Shown: piece by piece, positions 22,707 through 29,908 of the stretch
How the letters are laid out: each line of letters begins with the position of its first letter
How positions within the stretch are numbered: the stretch's first letter is position 1
Source: Methylobacterium sp. Leaf118
Lineage (GTDB): Bacteria; Pseudomonadota; Alphaproteobacteria; Rhizobiales; Beijerinckiaceae
Length of the DNA stretch: 36,156 bases
NCBI RefSeq assembly: GCF_920984675.1
Contig: NZ_CAKLBV010000048.1
Location: 1 to 36,156 of the forward strand
Direction: 5' to 3'
Program-made: the position numbers and the translations under genes
The notes under the pieces: model-generated
What the model saw: the letters and a program-made list of their open reading frames with translations, nothing else
Database searches by the model: none
Told to the model about the DNA's origin: nothing

Positions 22707-24164
22707 CTAGGCTGCCCGCAGGGTGGAGACGAAGCGGCGCACCGTCTCGGCCAGCGCGTCGCATTCTCTGGCGAGCCGCGAGGAGGCGTCGAGACCGGAG
22801 GCCGCGGCGGTGCCGGTGAGGTCGGCGGAGCGGGTCAGGCCGTCGAGGTTGCCCGAGACGGCGCCGGTGCGCCGGGCGGCGCGCTCGGCGTTGTCGGCGA
22901 TGGCATGGGTGGCCTCGCTCTGGCCCTCGACCGCGGTCGCGACCGAGCGGGTGATGACGCCGAGATCCTCGATCGTGCCGCCGATCCGGCCGATGGCCGC
23001 CACCGCCTGATCGGTCTGATCCTGGATCGCGCGGATCTGGGCCTCGATGTCCTGGGTGGCGCGGGCGGTCTTGCCGGCGAGCGCCTTGACCTCGCCCGCC
23101 ACCACCGCGAACCCCCGGCCGGAGGCGCCGGCCCGCGAGGCCTCGATCGTGGCGTTGAGCGCCAGAAGGTTGGTCTGCTCGGCGATGGCGCCGATGAGCG
23201 TGACGATCTGGTTGATGCGTTGGGCCGCCTCGGACAGGGCGCGCACGGTCTCGTGGGTCTGGCCCGCCTCGTCGGTCGCCCGGCCGGCGACCTGGGCGGC
23301 ACGGGCCATGTGGGCGCCGATCTCCTGCACGGAGGTCGAAAGGGTGGCGGCGGCCACGCCCTGCACGTCGCGGGCGGTCTCCTGGGAGGCGGAGGAGAGC
23401 GCGGCGGTGCGCTGCGCCGTGTCGCTCGCCGCCGCGGTGAGATCCTGCGAGGACCGCTGGACGTGGCTCGCCGCGTCCGCGGCCTGCCGGACCAGGCGAT
23501 CGACGCTGCCCTCGAAGGCCTCGGCGAGGGCGTCCGCCGAGCGGCGGTGGGCCGCCTGTATTTCGGCCTCGAGCACCCTCTGGCGGGCATGGGCCTCGAC
23601 CTCCGCGGCCCGCGCCGCGCCCGCCTCGGCGAAGGAGCGAGCCGACTCGAAAAACAGGCCGACGAGCTTGGCGCTGAGCCATGCGAGCACCGCCGTCTCC
23701 AGCACGACGATGACGGCATGCAGCAGCACCCGATCGAAATCCGCGCCGTCCGGGTAGACCGCGGCCGGCAGGAGGAGGTTGAGCGCGAGGTGATGCAGGG
23801 CCGTGGCCCCGGCGGCGGCCACCAGCACGCGCCAGTCGCAATAAACCGAGAGCACCGCGAAGAAGTACATGTGCAGGTCGAGCTGCCAGGCATGGCCCGC
23901 CATGGCCTGTACTAGCCATGCGACCATGCCGACGAGGGCGATCGCGACGGTCACGCGCGTTGCGAGGACCTCGCCCATCCAGCGCCAGGTCGCGGTGGCC
24001 GCGGCGGCGAGGCCGAAGGCCGTCAGGCCCGCCGGCAGGGCCGCACTGTCGCGCGCCAGCGCGATGCCCAGGACGAGCGGCACATGGAGCCAGATGAGGG
24101 CGATCAGACCACGGCTCGCAGCGCGGCGGAGACTGTCGAGGTCTTGCGGCAAGCTGAGGGTCAT
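22707..24164 (-). CDS. Methyl-accepting chemotaxis protein, copy 2 (six-helix sensor)
   Basis: This 485-residue paralogue has the same architecture as the chemoreceptor at 20156-21628: a multi-pass N-terminal sensor (GHAWQLDLHMYFFAVLSVYC, HHLALNLLLPAAVYP) and a C-terminal signalling domain with the tip AIAEQTNLLALNATIEASRA. Differences cluster in the first ten residues, in a three-residue deletion after HMYFFA (ALA absent), in another three-residue deletion before LSTSVQEIG, and in the linker at about 170-210. The tip region is identical at DNA level to copy 1. The ATG at 24164 overlaps the stop of the intact small gene (ATGA), showing translational coupling. The divergent sensor linkers with an identical output module suggest both feed the same chemotaxis array. 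Confidence 0.92.
   Translation of the reverse strand: MTLSLPQDLDSLRRAASRGLIALIWLHVPLVLGIALARDSAALPAGLTAFGLAAAATATWRWMGEVLATRVTVAIALVGMVAWLVQAMAGHAWQLDLHMYFFAVLSVYCDWRVLVAAAGATALHHLALNLLLPAAVYPDGADFDRVLLHAVIVVLETAVLAWLSAKLVGLFFESARSFAEAGAARAAEVEAHARQRVLEAEIQAAHRRSADALAEAFEGSVDRLVRQAADAASHVQRSSQDLTAAASDTAQRTAALSSASQETARDVQGVAAATLSTSVQEIGAHMARAAQVAGRATDEAGQTHETVRALSEAAQRINQIVTLIGAIAEQTNLLALNATIEASRAGASGRGFAVVAGEVKALAGKTARATQDIEAQIRAIQDQTDQAVAAIGRIGGTIEDLGVITRSVATAVEGQSEATHAIADNAERAARRTGAVSGNLDGLTRSADLTGTAAASGLDASSRLARECDALAETVRRFVSTLRAA
22857..23300. repeat. Identical 444-bp tract, copy B (partner 20306-20749)
   Basis: This is the second copy of the exact tract described at 20306-20749. The left boundary is marked by G-to-A and other changes just before GACGGCGCCGG, the right boundary by A at 23301 where copy 1 has G at 20750. 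Confidence 0.9.
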
Positions 24165-24502
24165 GGCTGGCGCCTTCCGGCAGGGAGACAGAGGCCCAGG
24201 CCCTTCGGATCGAACAGGAACAGGGCGCCCGCTGCCCGCAGGCGGCCGTCGAAGCCGGGATCGGGCGATTGCGTGACGACCAGGCCGGGCACGGCGCCGA
24301 CCTGCAGCACGGCGCCCCCTGCCGTGACCGCTGCATTCAAGCTCGTGGTCATGCCCCACCAGGGCGGGAACAGAGCCGCCACCGGCCCGCCCGGCTGCGC
24401 CGTTCCCGGATTCAGCAACGCCGCCCCGAGAAGGCTCGCGGCCAGGACGGCCCCCGGCAGGAGCCAGGATGCGGCGTCGGTGTGGGGGGCGGTGGCGGAC
24501 AC
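24161..24502 (-). CDS. Small membrane-anchored protein of unknown function, coupled to chemoreceptor
   Basis: This 113-residue protein starts from GTG at 24502. Residues 11-31 (ASWLLPGAVLAASLLGAALL) form one hydrophobic anchor or uncleaved signal. After a Pro/Gly linker the outer part contains VAALFPPWWGMTTSLNAAV (41-59), GGAVLQVGAVPGLVVTQSPD (62-81), FDGRLRAAGALFLFDP (84-99) and a late Cys in GLGLC. I recall this FPPWW...GG.VL...RLRAAGA...DP..C arrangement from uncharacterised alphaproteobacterial proteins, but I know no function. It overlaps the chemoreceptor start by ATGA, and the pair is duplicated nearby, which supports a real gene and a joint role, perhaps a periplasmic ligand-binding or accessory subunit of the receptor. 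That role is inference. Its absence of stop codons across 113 codons alone would be weak evidence in this GC-rich genome; the paralogue is the stronger argument. Confidence 0.75.
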   Translation of the reverse strand: MSATAPHTDAASWLLPGAVLAASLLGAALLNPGTAQPGGPVAALFPPWWGMTTSLNAAVTAGGAVLQVGAVPGLVVTQSPDPGFDGRLRAAGALFLFDPKGLGLCLPAGRRQP

Positions 24503-24702
24503 GGCGTCGATGGTCCCGTAGCGCCGTTCCCCGCAGGAAACTGCGCGAAAGATAACATAGGATGCATTGTCGCGCCCCCAAGTCTTAAGGCCCGGTTACG
24601 ACCTGCGCGTGCAGCGCTCCGTCCCGCGATCTGTCTGGAGATCGAAGCCGCCCGGCGAGACCGGCCCTGCGCGGGGGGCAGAACGATTCCCGCTCCGGCT
24701 CA

Positions 24703-24748
24703 GTCCGCGCAGCGGACCTGTCATCTGTCCGCGCAGCGGACCTGTCAT
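24703..24748. repeat. Two tandem 22-bp hairpin repeats after the histidine kinase
   Basis: Two exact 22-base copies (24703-24724 and 24727-24748) separated by CT each contain GTCCGCGCAGCGGAC, a 6-bp stem (GTCCGC/GCGGAC) with a 3-base loop, followed by CTGTCAT. They lie 39-84 bases beyond the kinase stop on its strand. No T-tract follows. They may slow or stop transcription or be a small intergenic repeat family. Confidence 0.75.
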
Positions 24749-24786
24749 GGGGGGCGCGCGCCGCGCGCGGGGTGCGCCGGCCTCGA

Positions 24787-26196
24787 TCAGGGCCGGGCGA
24801 GCGGCAGCGTCAGGAGCACGGAGAGGCCGGGCCGGTTGTCGGCGAGCGTCAGGCTGCCGCCATGCAGGCGGGCGACGGCGTTGACGAGGCTCAGGCCGAG
24901 GCCGAAGCCCGGACGGGAGCGGGCCGCGTCGAGGCGCACGAAACGGTCGAGCACCCGGGCGCGCTCGGCCTCCGGGATGCCGGGCCCGCCATCGGCGACG
25001 TGGAAGGTGACGGCGTCGCCGGCCCGCCGCGCCGAGACCGTAATCGTGTCGGCACCGTACTTGATGGCGTTGTCGAGGAGGTTCGCCAGCGCCTGCCCGA
25101 CGAGCTCCCGGTTGCCCGAGACGGGCAGATCCGGCTCCGCGGAGAGGGTCAGGCGCAGGCCCTGCTCCTCGGCCAGCGGCTCGTAGAGCTCGGCCACCTC
25201 GCGGACGACCGTGCCGGCGTCGAAGGTCCGGGCGGCGGCGTCGGGGGCGTTGCCGGCCTCGAGCCGGGCGATGGTCAGCAGCGCATTGAACACCCGGATC
25301 AGCCCGTCGCTGTCTTCGACGATCCCCTCGATCGCGGCGCGGAGTGCCTCGGGGGTCTCGGCGCTGCGCAGGGCCTCGTCGGCGCGGTTGCGCAGGCGCG
25401 TCAGCGGGGTCTTCAGGTCATGGGCGATGTTGTCCGAGACCTGCCGCATCCCGTGCATCAGTTCGCCGATGCGCTCCAGCATCAGGTTGAGGTTCTGGGC
25501 GAGCCGGTCGAGTTCGTCGCCGGTGCCGGCGAGCCGCAGGCGCCCATCGAGATCCCCCGCCATGATGGTGCGGGTGGTCTCCGTCATGTCGTCGACCCGC
25601 TTGAGCACCCGGCTCGCCACGAACCAGCCGCCGACCACGCCGAGCACCAGAACCAGGGCCAGCGACGAGCCGAAGGTGTTGCCGATGGCGTCGCGCAGCC
25701 GGTCGCGCTCCTCGGTGTCGCGGCCGACCAGAAGGCGGAATCCCCCCGCCAGAGTGTAGACCCGCATGATCGCCCGGTGCTCGACCCGGTCGGAATCCGC
25801 GCCGCGCTCGTAGGGACCCTCGTATTGTCCGGGCGTCGTCAGGACGCCGACGGGCACGCGGCTGACATTGCCGACGATCTGCTCGCCGGCGGGCGTGGTC
25901 ACGAGGTAGAGCGAGGCGCCGGGCTCGCGCGCACGCCGCTCCACCACTGCGATCAGCCGCCGCAGGCCGCCGGCGGTGTACTGCTCGGACAGGCCGTTGA
26001 TCTCGGCCTCGATCGTCGAGACGATCTGATCGTCGAGTACCCGGCGGGCATTCCAGGCGACGTAGCCGAGCCCGACGCTCGCGAGCAGCGCGAAGACGAC
26101 GAGATAGGCCAGCGACAGCTTGAAGGCCGTCGTGCGGAACACCTTTCCGAGCCGGGCGAGCGGCCCTTCCCGGAGGGCTGCGGCGGTCGGAGTCAC
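24787..26196 (-). CDS. Sensor histidine kinase of a two-component system
   Basis: This is a 469-residue inner-membrane kinase. A first helix (residues about 24-46, FKLSLAYLVVFALLASVGLGYV) is followed by a periplasmic domain of about 120 residues, a second helix (SSLALVLVLGVVGGWFVASRVL), a HAMP linker (TETTRTIMAGDLDGRL), the phosphoacceptor motif NIAHDLKTPLTRLRN with His259, then N-box NLLDNAIKYG, G1 DGGPGIP and G2 GFGLGLSLVNAVARLHGG. All catalytic parts are intact. The GTG start at 26196 overlaps the regulator's TGA (GTGA). The stimulus is unknown. A decayed copy of its 3' end lies at 22380-22590, so its end marks one boundary of the duplicated block. Confidence 0.94.
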   Translation of the reverse strand: MTPTAAALREGPLARLGKVFRTTAFKLSLAYLVVFALLASVGLGYVAWNARRVLDDQIVSTIEAEINGLSEQYTAGGLRRLIAVVERRAREPGASLYLVTTPAGEQIVGNVSRVPVGVLTTPGQYEGPYERGADSDRVEHRAIMRVYTLAGGFRLLVGRDTEERDRLRDAIGNTFGSSLALVLVLGVVGGWFVASRVLKRVDDMTETTRTIMAGDLDGRLRLAGTGDELDRLAQNLNLMLERIGELMHGMRQVSDNIAHDLKTPLTRLRNRADEALRSAETPEALRAAIEGIVEDSDGLIRVFNALLTIARLEAGNAPDAAARTFDAGTVVREVAELYEPLAEEQGLRLTLSAEPDLPVSGNRELVGQALANLLDNAIKYGADTITVSARRAGDAVTFHVADGGPGIPEAERARVLDRFVRLDAARSRPGFGLGLSLVNAVARLHGGSLTLADNRPGLSVLLTLPLARP

Positions 26197-26891
26197 GGAG
26201 CGGGTGGCTCCTCGGCCCGGACCACGTAGCCCGCGCCGCGCACGGTGTGGATCAGAGGCCGCTCGTAGCCGCGGTCGATCTTGGCGCGCAGGCGGGAGAC
26301 GTGGACGTCGATGACGTTGGTCTGCGGGTCGAAATGGTAATCCCAGACGTGCTCCAGCAGCATCGTGCGGGTCACCACCTGGCCGGCATGGCGCATCAGG
26401 TATTCGAGCAGGCGGAACTCGCGGGGTTGCAGCGGGATCTCGTGGCCCGCGCGGCTCACCCGGTGGGAGAGACGGTCGAGTTCGAGGTCGCCGACCCGGT
26501 AGCCGGTGGGCTCGTTCGTGCCCGCGGGGCCGGCCCTGCGCCGGGCCAGCACCTCGGTGCGGGCGAGAAGCTCGGAGAAGGCGTAGGGCTTGGGCAGGTA
26601 GTCGTCGCCGCCCGCCCGCAGCCCCTTCACCCGGTCGTCCACCTGACCGAGCGCCGAGAGGATCAGAACGGGCGTCGTGACCGCCTGCTCGCGCAGCGAC
26701 CGCACCAGGGAGAGGCCGTCGAGCTTGGGCAGCATCCGGTCGACGATCAGCACGTCGTAGGCGCCCTCCCGGGCGAGGGCGTAGCCGTCGAGGCCGTCAC
26801 CCGCCTGATCGACGCTGTGCCCGGCCTCGCGAAACGCCTTGGCCAAATAGGCGGCGGCCTCGCGGTCGTCCTCGATGATGAGCAGGCGCAT
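26193..26891 (-). CDS. OmpR/PhoB-family response regulator
   Basis: This 232-residue transcription factor is paired with the overlapping histidine kinase. The receiver domain has acidic pocket E7/D8/D9 (IIEDDREAA), phospho-acceptor D51 (LIVDRMLPK), S79 (LILSALGQVDDRVKGLRAGG) and K101 (LPKPYAF). The C-terminal winged helix (about 130-226) has LQPREFRLLEYLMRHAGQVV, RTMLLEHVWDYHFDPQTNVI and the wing HTVRGAGYVV. It is complete and typical. The ATG at 26891 starts the domain directly. Its targets are unknown. In several alphaproteobacteria a similar pair sits next to glnE; here the chemoreceptor units separate them, which suggests they were inserted into an older arrangement (inference from memory, not checked). 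Confidence 0.95.
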   Translation of the reverse strand: MRLLIIEDDREAAAYLAKAFREAGHSVDQAGDGLDGYALAREGAYDVLIVDRMLPKLDGLSLVRSLREQAVTTPVLILSALGQVDDRVKGLRAGGDDYLPKPYAFSELLARTEVLARRRAGPAGTNEPTGYRVGDLELDRLSHRVSRAGHEIPLQPREFRLLEYLMRHAGQVVTRTMLLEHVWDYHFDPQTNVIDVHVSRLRAKIDRGYERPLIHTVRGAGYVVRAEEPPAP

Positions 26892-27014
26892 GACGGCTCA
26901 TTCGATGAAAGAGGTGCGCTACGCCCGACCGGGCCCGACCGGGGGACGGGCGCGGCGGGTCCGGTGGGCGAGGACGGACCAGGCCCGCCCTCGCCCGGCA
27001 AACGCCGTGCCGGC

Positions 27015-27524
27015 TCAGGCGCGGGAGGCGCCGACCGTCAGCTCCGGCTTGTGGTTGAGGGTCTGGAAGACGACGCAGTAGCGCTCGGTCAGCTTGAGGA
27101 GCTGGTCGAGCTTCTCCTGCGGGGCGTCGGTGTCGAGGTCGAACCGCAGGCGGATCGCCCGGAAGCCCACGGGGGCCTCCTTGTCGACGCCGAGGGTCCC
27201 GCGGAAGTCGAGGTCGCCCTCGGCGCTCACGGTGCCGGACTTCAGGGGGATTTCGAGGGCGGTCGCGACGGCCTTCACGGTCACGCCCGCGCAGGCGACG
27301 AGGGCCTCGAGCAGCATGTCGCCCGAGCACAATTCGGCGCCGGAGCCGCCGGTGGCGGGGTGCAGGCCGGCCACCGCGAGGGCCCGGCCGGTCTCGACCT
27401 TGCAGGCGATGTGGGTGTCGTCGAGCGCGCCCTTGGCCTTGAGGGTGACGACGGCGGAATCGGGGTTGTCGCGGTACTGGCCCTTGAGCGGGGCCTGGAG
27501 CGCGCGCAGGGCGGTGGCGTCCAT
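27015..27524 (-). CDS. OsmC-family protein
   Basis: This 169-residue cytosolic protein of the OsmC/Ohr superfamily includes thiol peroxidases that reduce organic hydroperoxides. Candidate redox cysteines are C78 (LLEALVACAGVTVKAVA) and C150 (LTERYCVVFQTL), the two positions expected in the family; C66 is extra. The pattern EKLDQLLKLTERYCVVFQTL matches the general OsmC group better than Ohr, which has a VCPY motif. Peroxidase activity is likely but not certain. The ATG at 27524 starts the conserved region. It is followed after 123 bases by the response regulator on the same strand, and preceded by the ABC transporter genes (69-base gap), so read-through is possible. Confidence 0.9.
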   Translation of the reverse strand: MDATALRALQAPLKGQYRDNPDSAVVTLKAKGALDDTHIACKVETGRALAVAGLHPATGGSGAELCSGDMLLEALVACAGVTVKAVATALEIPLKSGTVSAEGDLDFRGTLGVDKEAPVGFRAIRLRFDLDTDAPQEKLDQLLKLTERYCVVFQTLNHKPELTVGASRA

Positions 27525-27593
27525 CGGGCTTCCTCTTCGGTTGTTCTTGTCGACGAGGCCGCGACTTAGCGGCTTTTGCGCGTCCGCGACAGG

Positions 27594-28373
27594 TCAGAAC
27601 GAGCTGCCGCCGGCGAGTTCCGGGGTCCGGGCCGCGTCGCGCGGGCGAAGCGAGCGGTCGAGGGCGCCGAGGATCGTGCGGGTGGCCGCCTCGCTGGCCG
27701 GAGCGGCGGGATCGCGCGGGCGGCGCAGCGGCAGCGCCACGCTCTCGTCGAGCCGGCCGGGCTTCGGGCGCATGACGATGGCGCGGTCGGCGAGGGCCAC
27801 CGCCTCGGACACGTCGTGGGTGACGATGAGGACGGTGGGGCGCACCTCCTCCCACAGGGCGAGCAGGTGGCGATGCAGGTCCTTGCGGGTGAAGGCGTCC
27901 AGCGCCGAGAACGGCTCGTCGAGGAGGAGAACCCGGGGATTGGCCACGAAGGCTCGGGCGATGGAGACCCGCTGCTGCTGCCCGCCGGACAATTCCCGCG
28001 GCCAGCGGCCCGCATGCTCGGCGAGGCCGACCCGTTCGAGGGCGTGGGCGACCCTCTCGGCCCGCTCCCGCCGCGGCAGGTCGCTGACGCCGAAGCCGAC
28101 ATTGGCGGCCACATCGAGCCAGGGCAGCAGCCGCGGCTCCTGGAACACCAGCCCGACGCCCGGATGCGGCCCGGTGATCGGCTCGCCGTCGAGGGCGATG
28201 CGCCCCGCGCTCGGCCGGTCCAGTCCGGCGACGAGGCGCAGCAAGGTGGTCTTGCCGCAGCCCGAGCCGCCGATCAGCGCGACGATCTCGGCATTTGGGA
28301 CCGCGAGATCGATGGCCTCGAGGGCGCGGGTGCCGTCGGCGTAGGTCTTGGAGAGGCTCTGGAGGCTCAGCAT
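27594..28373 (-). CDS. SsuB/TauB-type ABC transporter ATP-binding protein
   Basis: This 259-residue ATPase belongs to the nitrate/sulfonate/taurine importer family. Walker A is GGSGCGKT (35-42), the Q-loop VFQEPRLLPWLDVAANVGFG (Q78) carries the LLPW wording typical of SsuB, the signature is LSGGQQQR (128-135), Walker B VLLLDEP (148-154), and the H-loop HDVSEA (H186). All parts are intact. It starts at 28373, seven bases after the stop of the permease gene, so the two form an operon. No binding protein is adjacent; the SsuA-like protein at 5242-6213 is a candidate partner. The C-terminal 50 residues are variable, as usual. Sulfonate as substrate is likely but unproved. Confidence 0.93.
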   Translation of the reverse strand: MLSLQSLSKTYADGTRALEAIDLAVPNAEIVALIGGSGCGKTTLLRLVAGLDRPSAGRIALDGEPITGPHPGVGLVFQEPRLLPWLDVAANVGFGVSDLPRRERAERVAHALERVGLAEHAGRWPRELSGGQQQRVSIARAFVANPRVLLLDEPFSALDAFTRKDLHRHLLALWEEVRPTVLIVTHDVSEAVALADRAIVMRPKPGRLDESVALPLRRPRDPAAPASEAATRTILGALDRSLRPRDAARTPELAGGSSF

Positions 28374-28380
28374 GGCGGGC

Positions 28381-29223
28381 TCACAGCGTCTCCCGCGCCG
28401 TGTCCTGCCAGCGCACCAGCGGGCTCGTCAGCGTCACGAGCGCCGTGTCGGCGAGCTTGCCGACGACGGCGAAGCTGATGATCGCGGCCAGGATCTGATC
28501 GGGCTTGCTGAATTGCTGGCCGTCGACCAGCAGGTAGCCGAGGCCCTCGGAGGCCCCCATCAGCTCCGCCGCCACCACGAACAGGAAGCCGAGGCCGAGC
28601 CCGGTGCGGAGCGCCGTCAGGGTCGCGGGCAGCACGGCGGGCAGGAGGATGCGCCGGGCCAGAGCCAGCGGCGACAGGCGGAAGATGCGGCCGACCTCGA
28701 CGAGCTTGCGGTCCACCGAGGCGATGGCGCCGGCGACGCCGACATAGACGGGGAAGAACACCCCGACCGCGATCAGCGCGACCTTCGGGGTCTCGAGGAT
28801 GCCGAACCAGAGAATGAACAGCGGCACCCAGGCGAGCGACGGCACGGCGCGCAGAGCCTGGAGGCTCGGATCGAGCAGCCAGCGCAGGGGAGGCAGCGTC
28901 GCGGTGAGCGCGCCGAACAGGATGCCGGCGCCCGCCCCGAAGGCGAAGCCCAGGCCGACGCGGATCAGCGTCGCCGCGACATGGGTCCAGAGTTCGCCGG
29001 ACGCCGCGAGCGACCACAGGGCGGCGCCGATCCGGCTCGGCGGCGGCAACAGGCGCCCGGTGGCAAAGCCGGACGCGACCGCGATCTCCCAGGCCCCCGC
29101 GAGGAGGAGCGGCAGCAGCAGGCCGAGCAGCGCGCGCCCGCCCCCGCCGAGAAGGGCCGACCGGCGGGTCGACGCCGCTTTCGCCGGGGCGGCATCGGTG
29201 AGGAGGACGGTGGGGCCGCTCAT
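28381..29223 (-). CDS. SsuC/TauC-type ABC transporter permease
   Basis: This 280-residue inner-membrane permease has about six helices, starting with LLGLLLPLLLAGAWEIAVAS. The family wording RLLPPPSRIGAALW, LQALRAVPSLAWVPLFILWF and GILETPKVALIAVGVFFPVY is clear. The EAA-type coupling loop is EVGRIFRLSPLALARRILLP with AVLPATLTALRTGLG, and AAELMGASEGLGYLL follows. I place the start at 29223 (MSGPTVLLTDA); the open frame upstream adds 34 residues of unconserved basic sequence. It is the first gene of a two-gene transcript with the ATPase. Substrate inferred as aliphatic sulfonates, possibly taurine or nitrate. Confidence 0.92.
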   Translation of the reverse strand: MSGPTVLLTDAAPAKAASTRRSALLGGGGRALLGLLLPLLLAGAWEIAVASGFATGRLLPPPSRIGAALWSLAASGELWTHVAATLIRVGLGFAFGAGAGILFGALTATLPPLRWLLDPSLQALRAVPSLAWVPLFILWFGILETPKVALIAVGVFFPVYVGVAGAIASVDRKLVEVGRIFRLSPLALARRILLPAVLPATLTALRTGLGLGFLFVVAAELMGASEGLGYLLVDGQQFSKPDQILAAIISFAVVGKLADTALVTLTSPLVRWQDTARETL

Positions 29224-29324
29224 GGATCGAGGTGAGACGTGGCTTCGTCGGCGGTTCGGGCGAGCCCTATAGCATCGAAACGGCCACGCGGCGGAAGGAC
29301 CCGCGCCGACCGGCCGCGTCCACA

Positions 29325-29351
29325 CAAGAAAACGGGCCCCGAAGGACCCGT
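29325..29351 (-). terminator. Intrinsic terminator after the small exported protein gene
   Basis: On the minus strand ACGGGTCC, the tetraloop TTCG and GGGCCCGT (29351-29332) form an 8-bp stem with one G-U pair, followed by TTTCTTGTG. This is a textbook Rho-independent terminator, 28 bases beyond the stop of the gene at 29380-29793. Confidence 0.9.
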
Positions 29352-29379
29352 GATCGTCGCGTTAGAGCTGCGGAAAAGC

Positions 29380-29793
29380 CTAGCGGTACGGGTTGCCGTA
29401 GCGCGAGACGTAGGAGGTCGGGTCGATCGCGTCGACGAAGGAGAGGTCGACGTTGCGGATCGCGCTCGAGCGGGCGCCGATGAACGGTCCGTTGGTGATC
29501 GGATCGGGCAGGATGCCGTTGCCGAAGCGATCGTTACGGCCGTAGACCGGGTTGAGCTGGTTCGAGGCCGCGATGAAGGCCGGGTTGGTGGCCGGGTTCG
29601 AGACCGAGCCGTTGCCCTGCTCCACCACGTTGCCGGCATCGAGCCAGGACCGCGGACGGATACGGATCGGCAGGGGCTGGCTCACGCGCACGTAGCCAGG
29701 ATTGCCGTAGGGGCCCTGCGCCTCGGCGCTGGTCCCGAAGCCGATCGCGGCGAGGGTCATGGCGCCCAGAAGGGCGATCTTGGTCGAGCGCAT
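29380..29793 (-). CDS. Small exported protein of unknown function
   Basis: This 137-residue protein has a clear signal peptide (MRSTKIALLGAMTLAAIGF, cleavage after GTSAEAQ). The mature 110 residues are rich in Asn, Pro, Gly and Tyr (GPYGNPGYVRV, NGSVSNPATNPAFIAASNQL, NDRFGNGILPDPITNGPF) and lack Cys. No domain is recognised; it looks like an unstructured periplasmic or surface protein. It is a stand-alone gene with its own terminator, and codon usage matches the region. Similar short NxxN-rich exported proteins are common in Methylobacterium, as far as I recall. I do not assign a function. Confidence 0.8.
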   Translation of the reverse strand: MRSTKIALLGAMTLAAIGFGTSAEAQGPYGNPGYVRVSQPLPIRIRPRSWLDAGNVVEQGNGSVSNPATNPAFIAASNQLNPVYGRNDRFGNGILPDPITNGPFIGARSSAIRNVDLSFVDAIDPTSYVSRYGNPYR

Positions 29794-29908
29794 GGCACAC
29801 CTTGTTGATTGCGAGGAGACCGTATCGGGTCCTTCGTTAAGAATCCCGCTTTCTGCCGAGTAGACGCGTCAGCGTGGCCGTTGTTCCCGAATTATGGCCG
29901 CGCTTCGA

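Noticed and set aside
22225..24336. Long minus-strand frame running through receptor copy 2 and the spacer
   Set aside because: It is out of frame with the receptor. Its only meaningful part is the kinase-like LRLTLSAEPDLPVSGN segment, reported as a relic.
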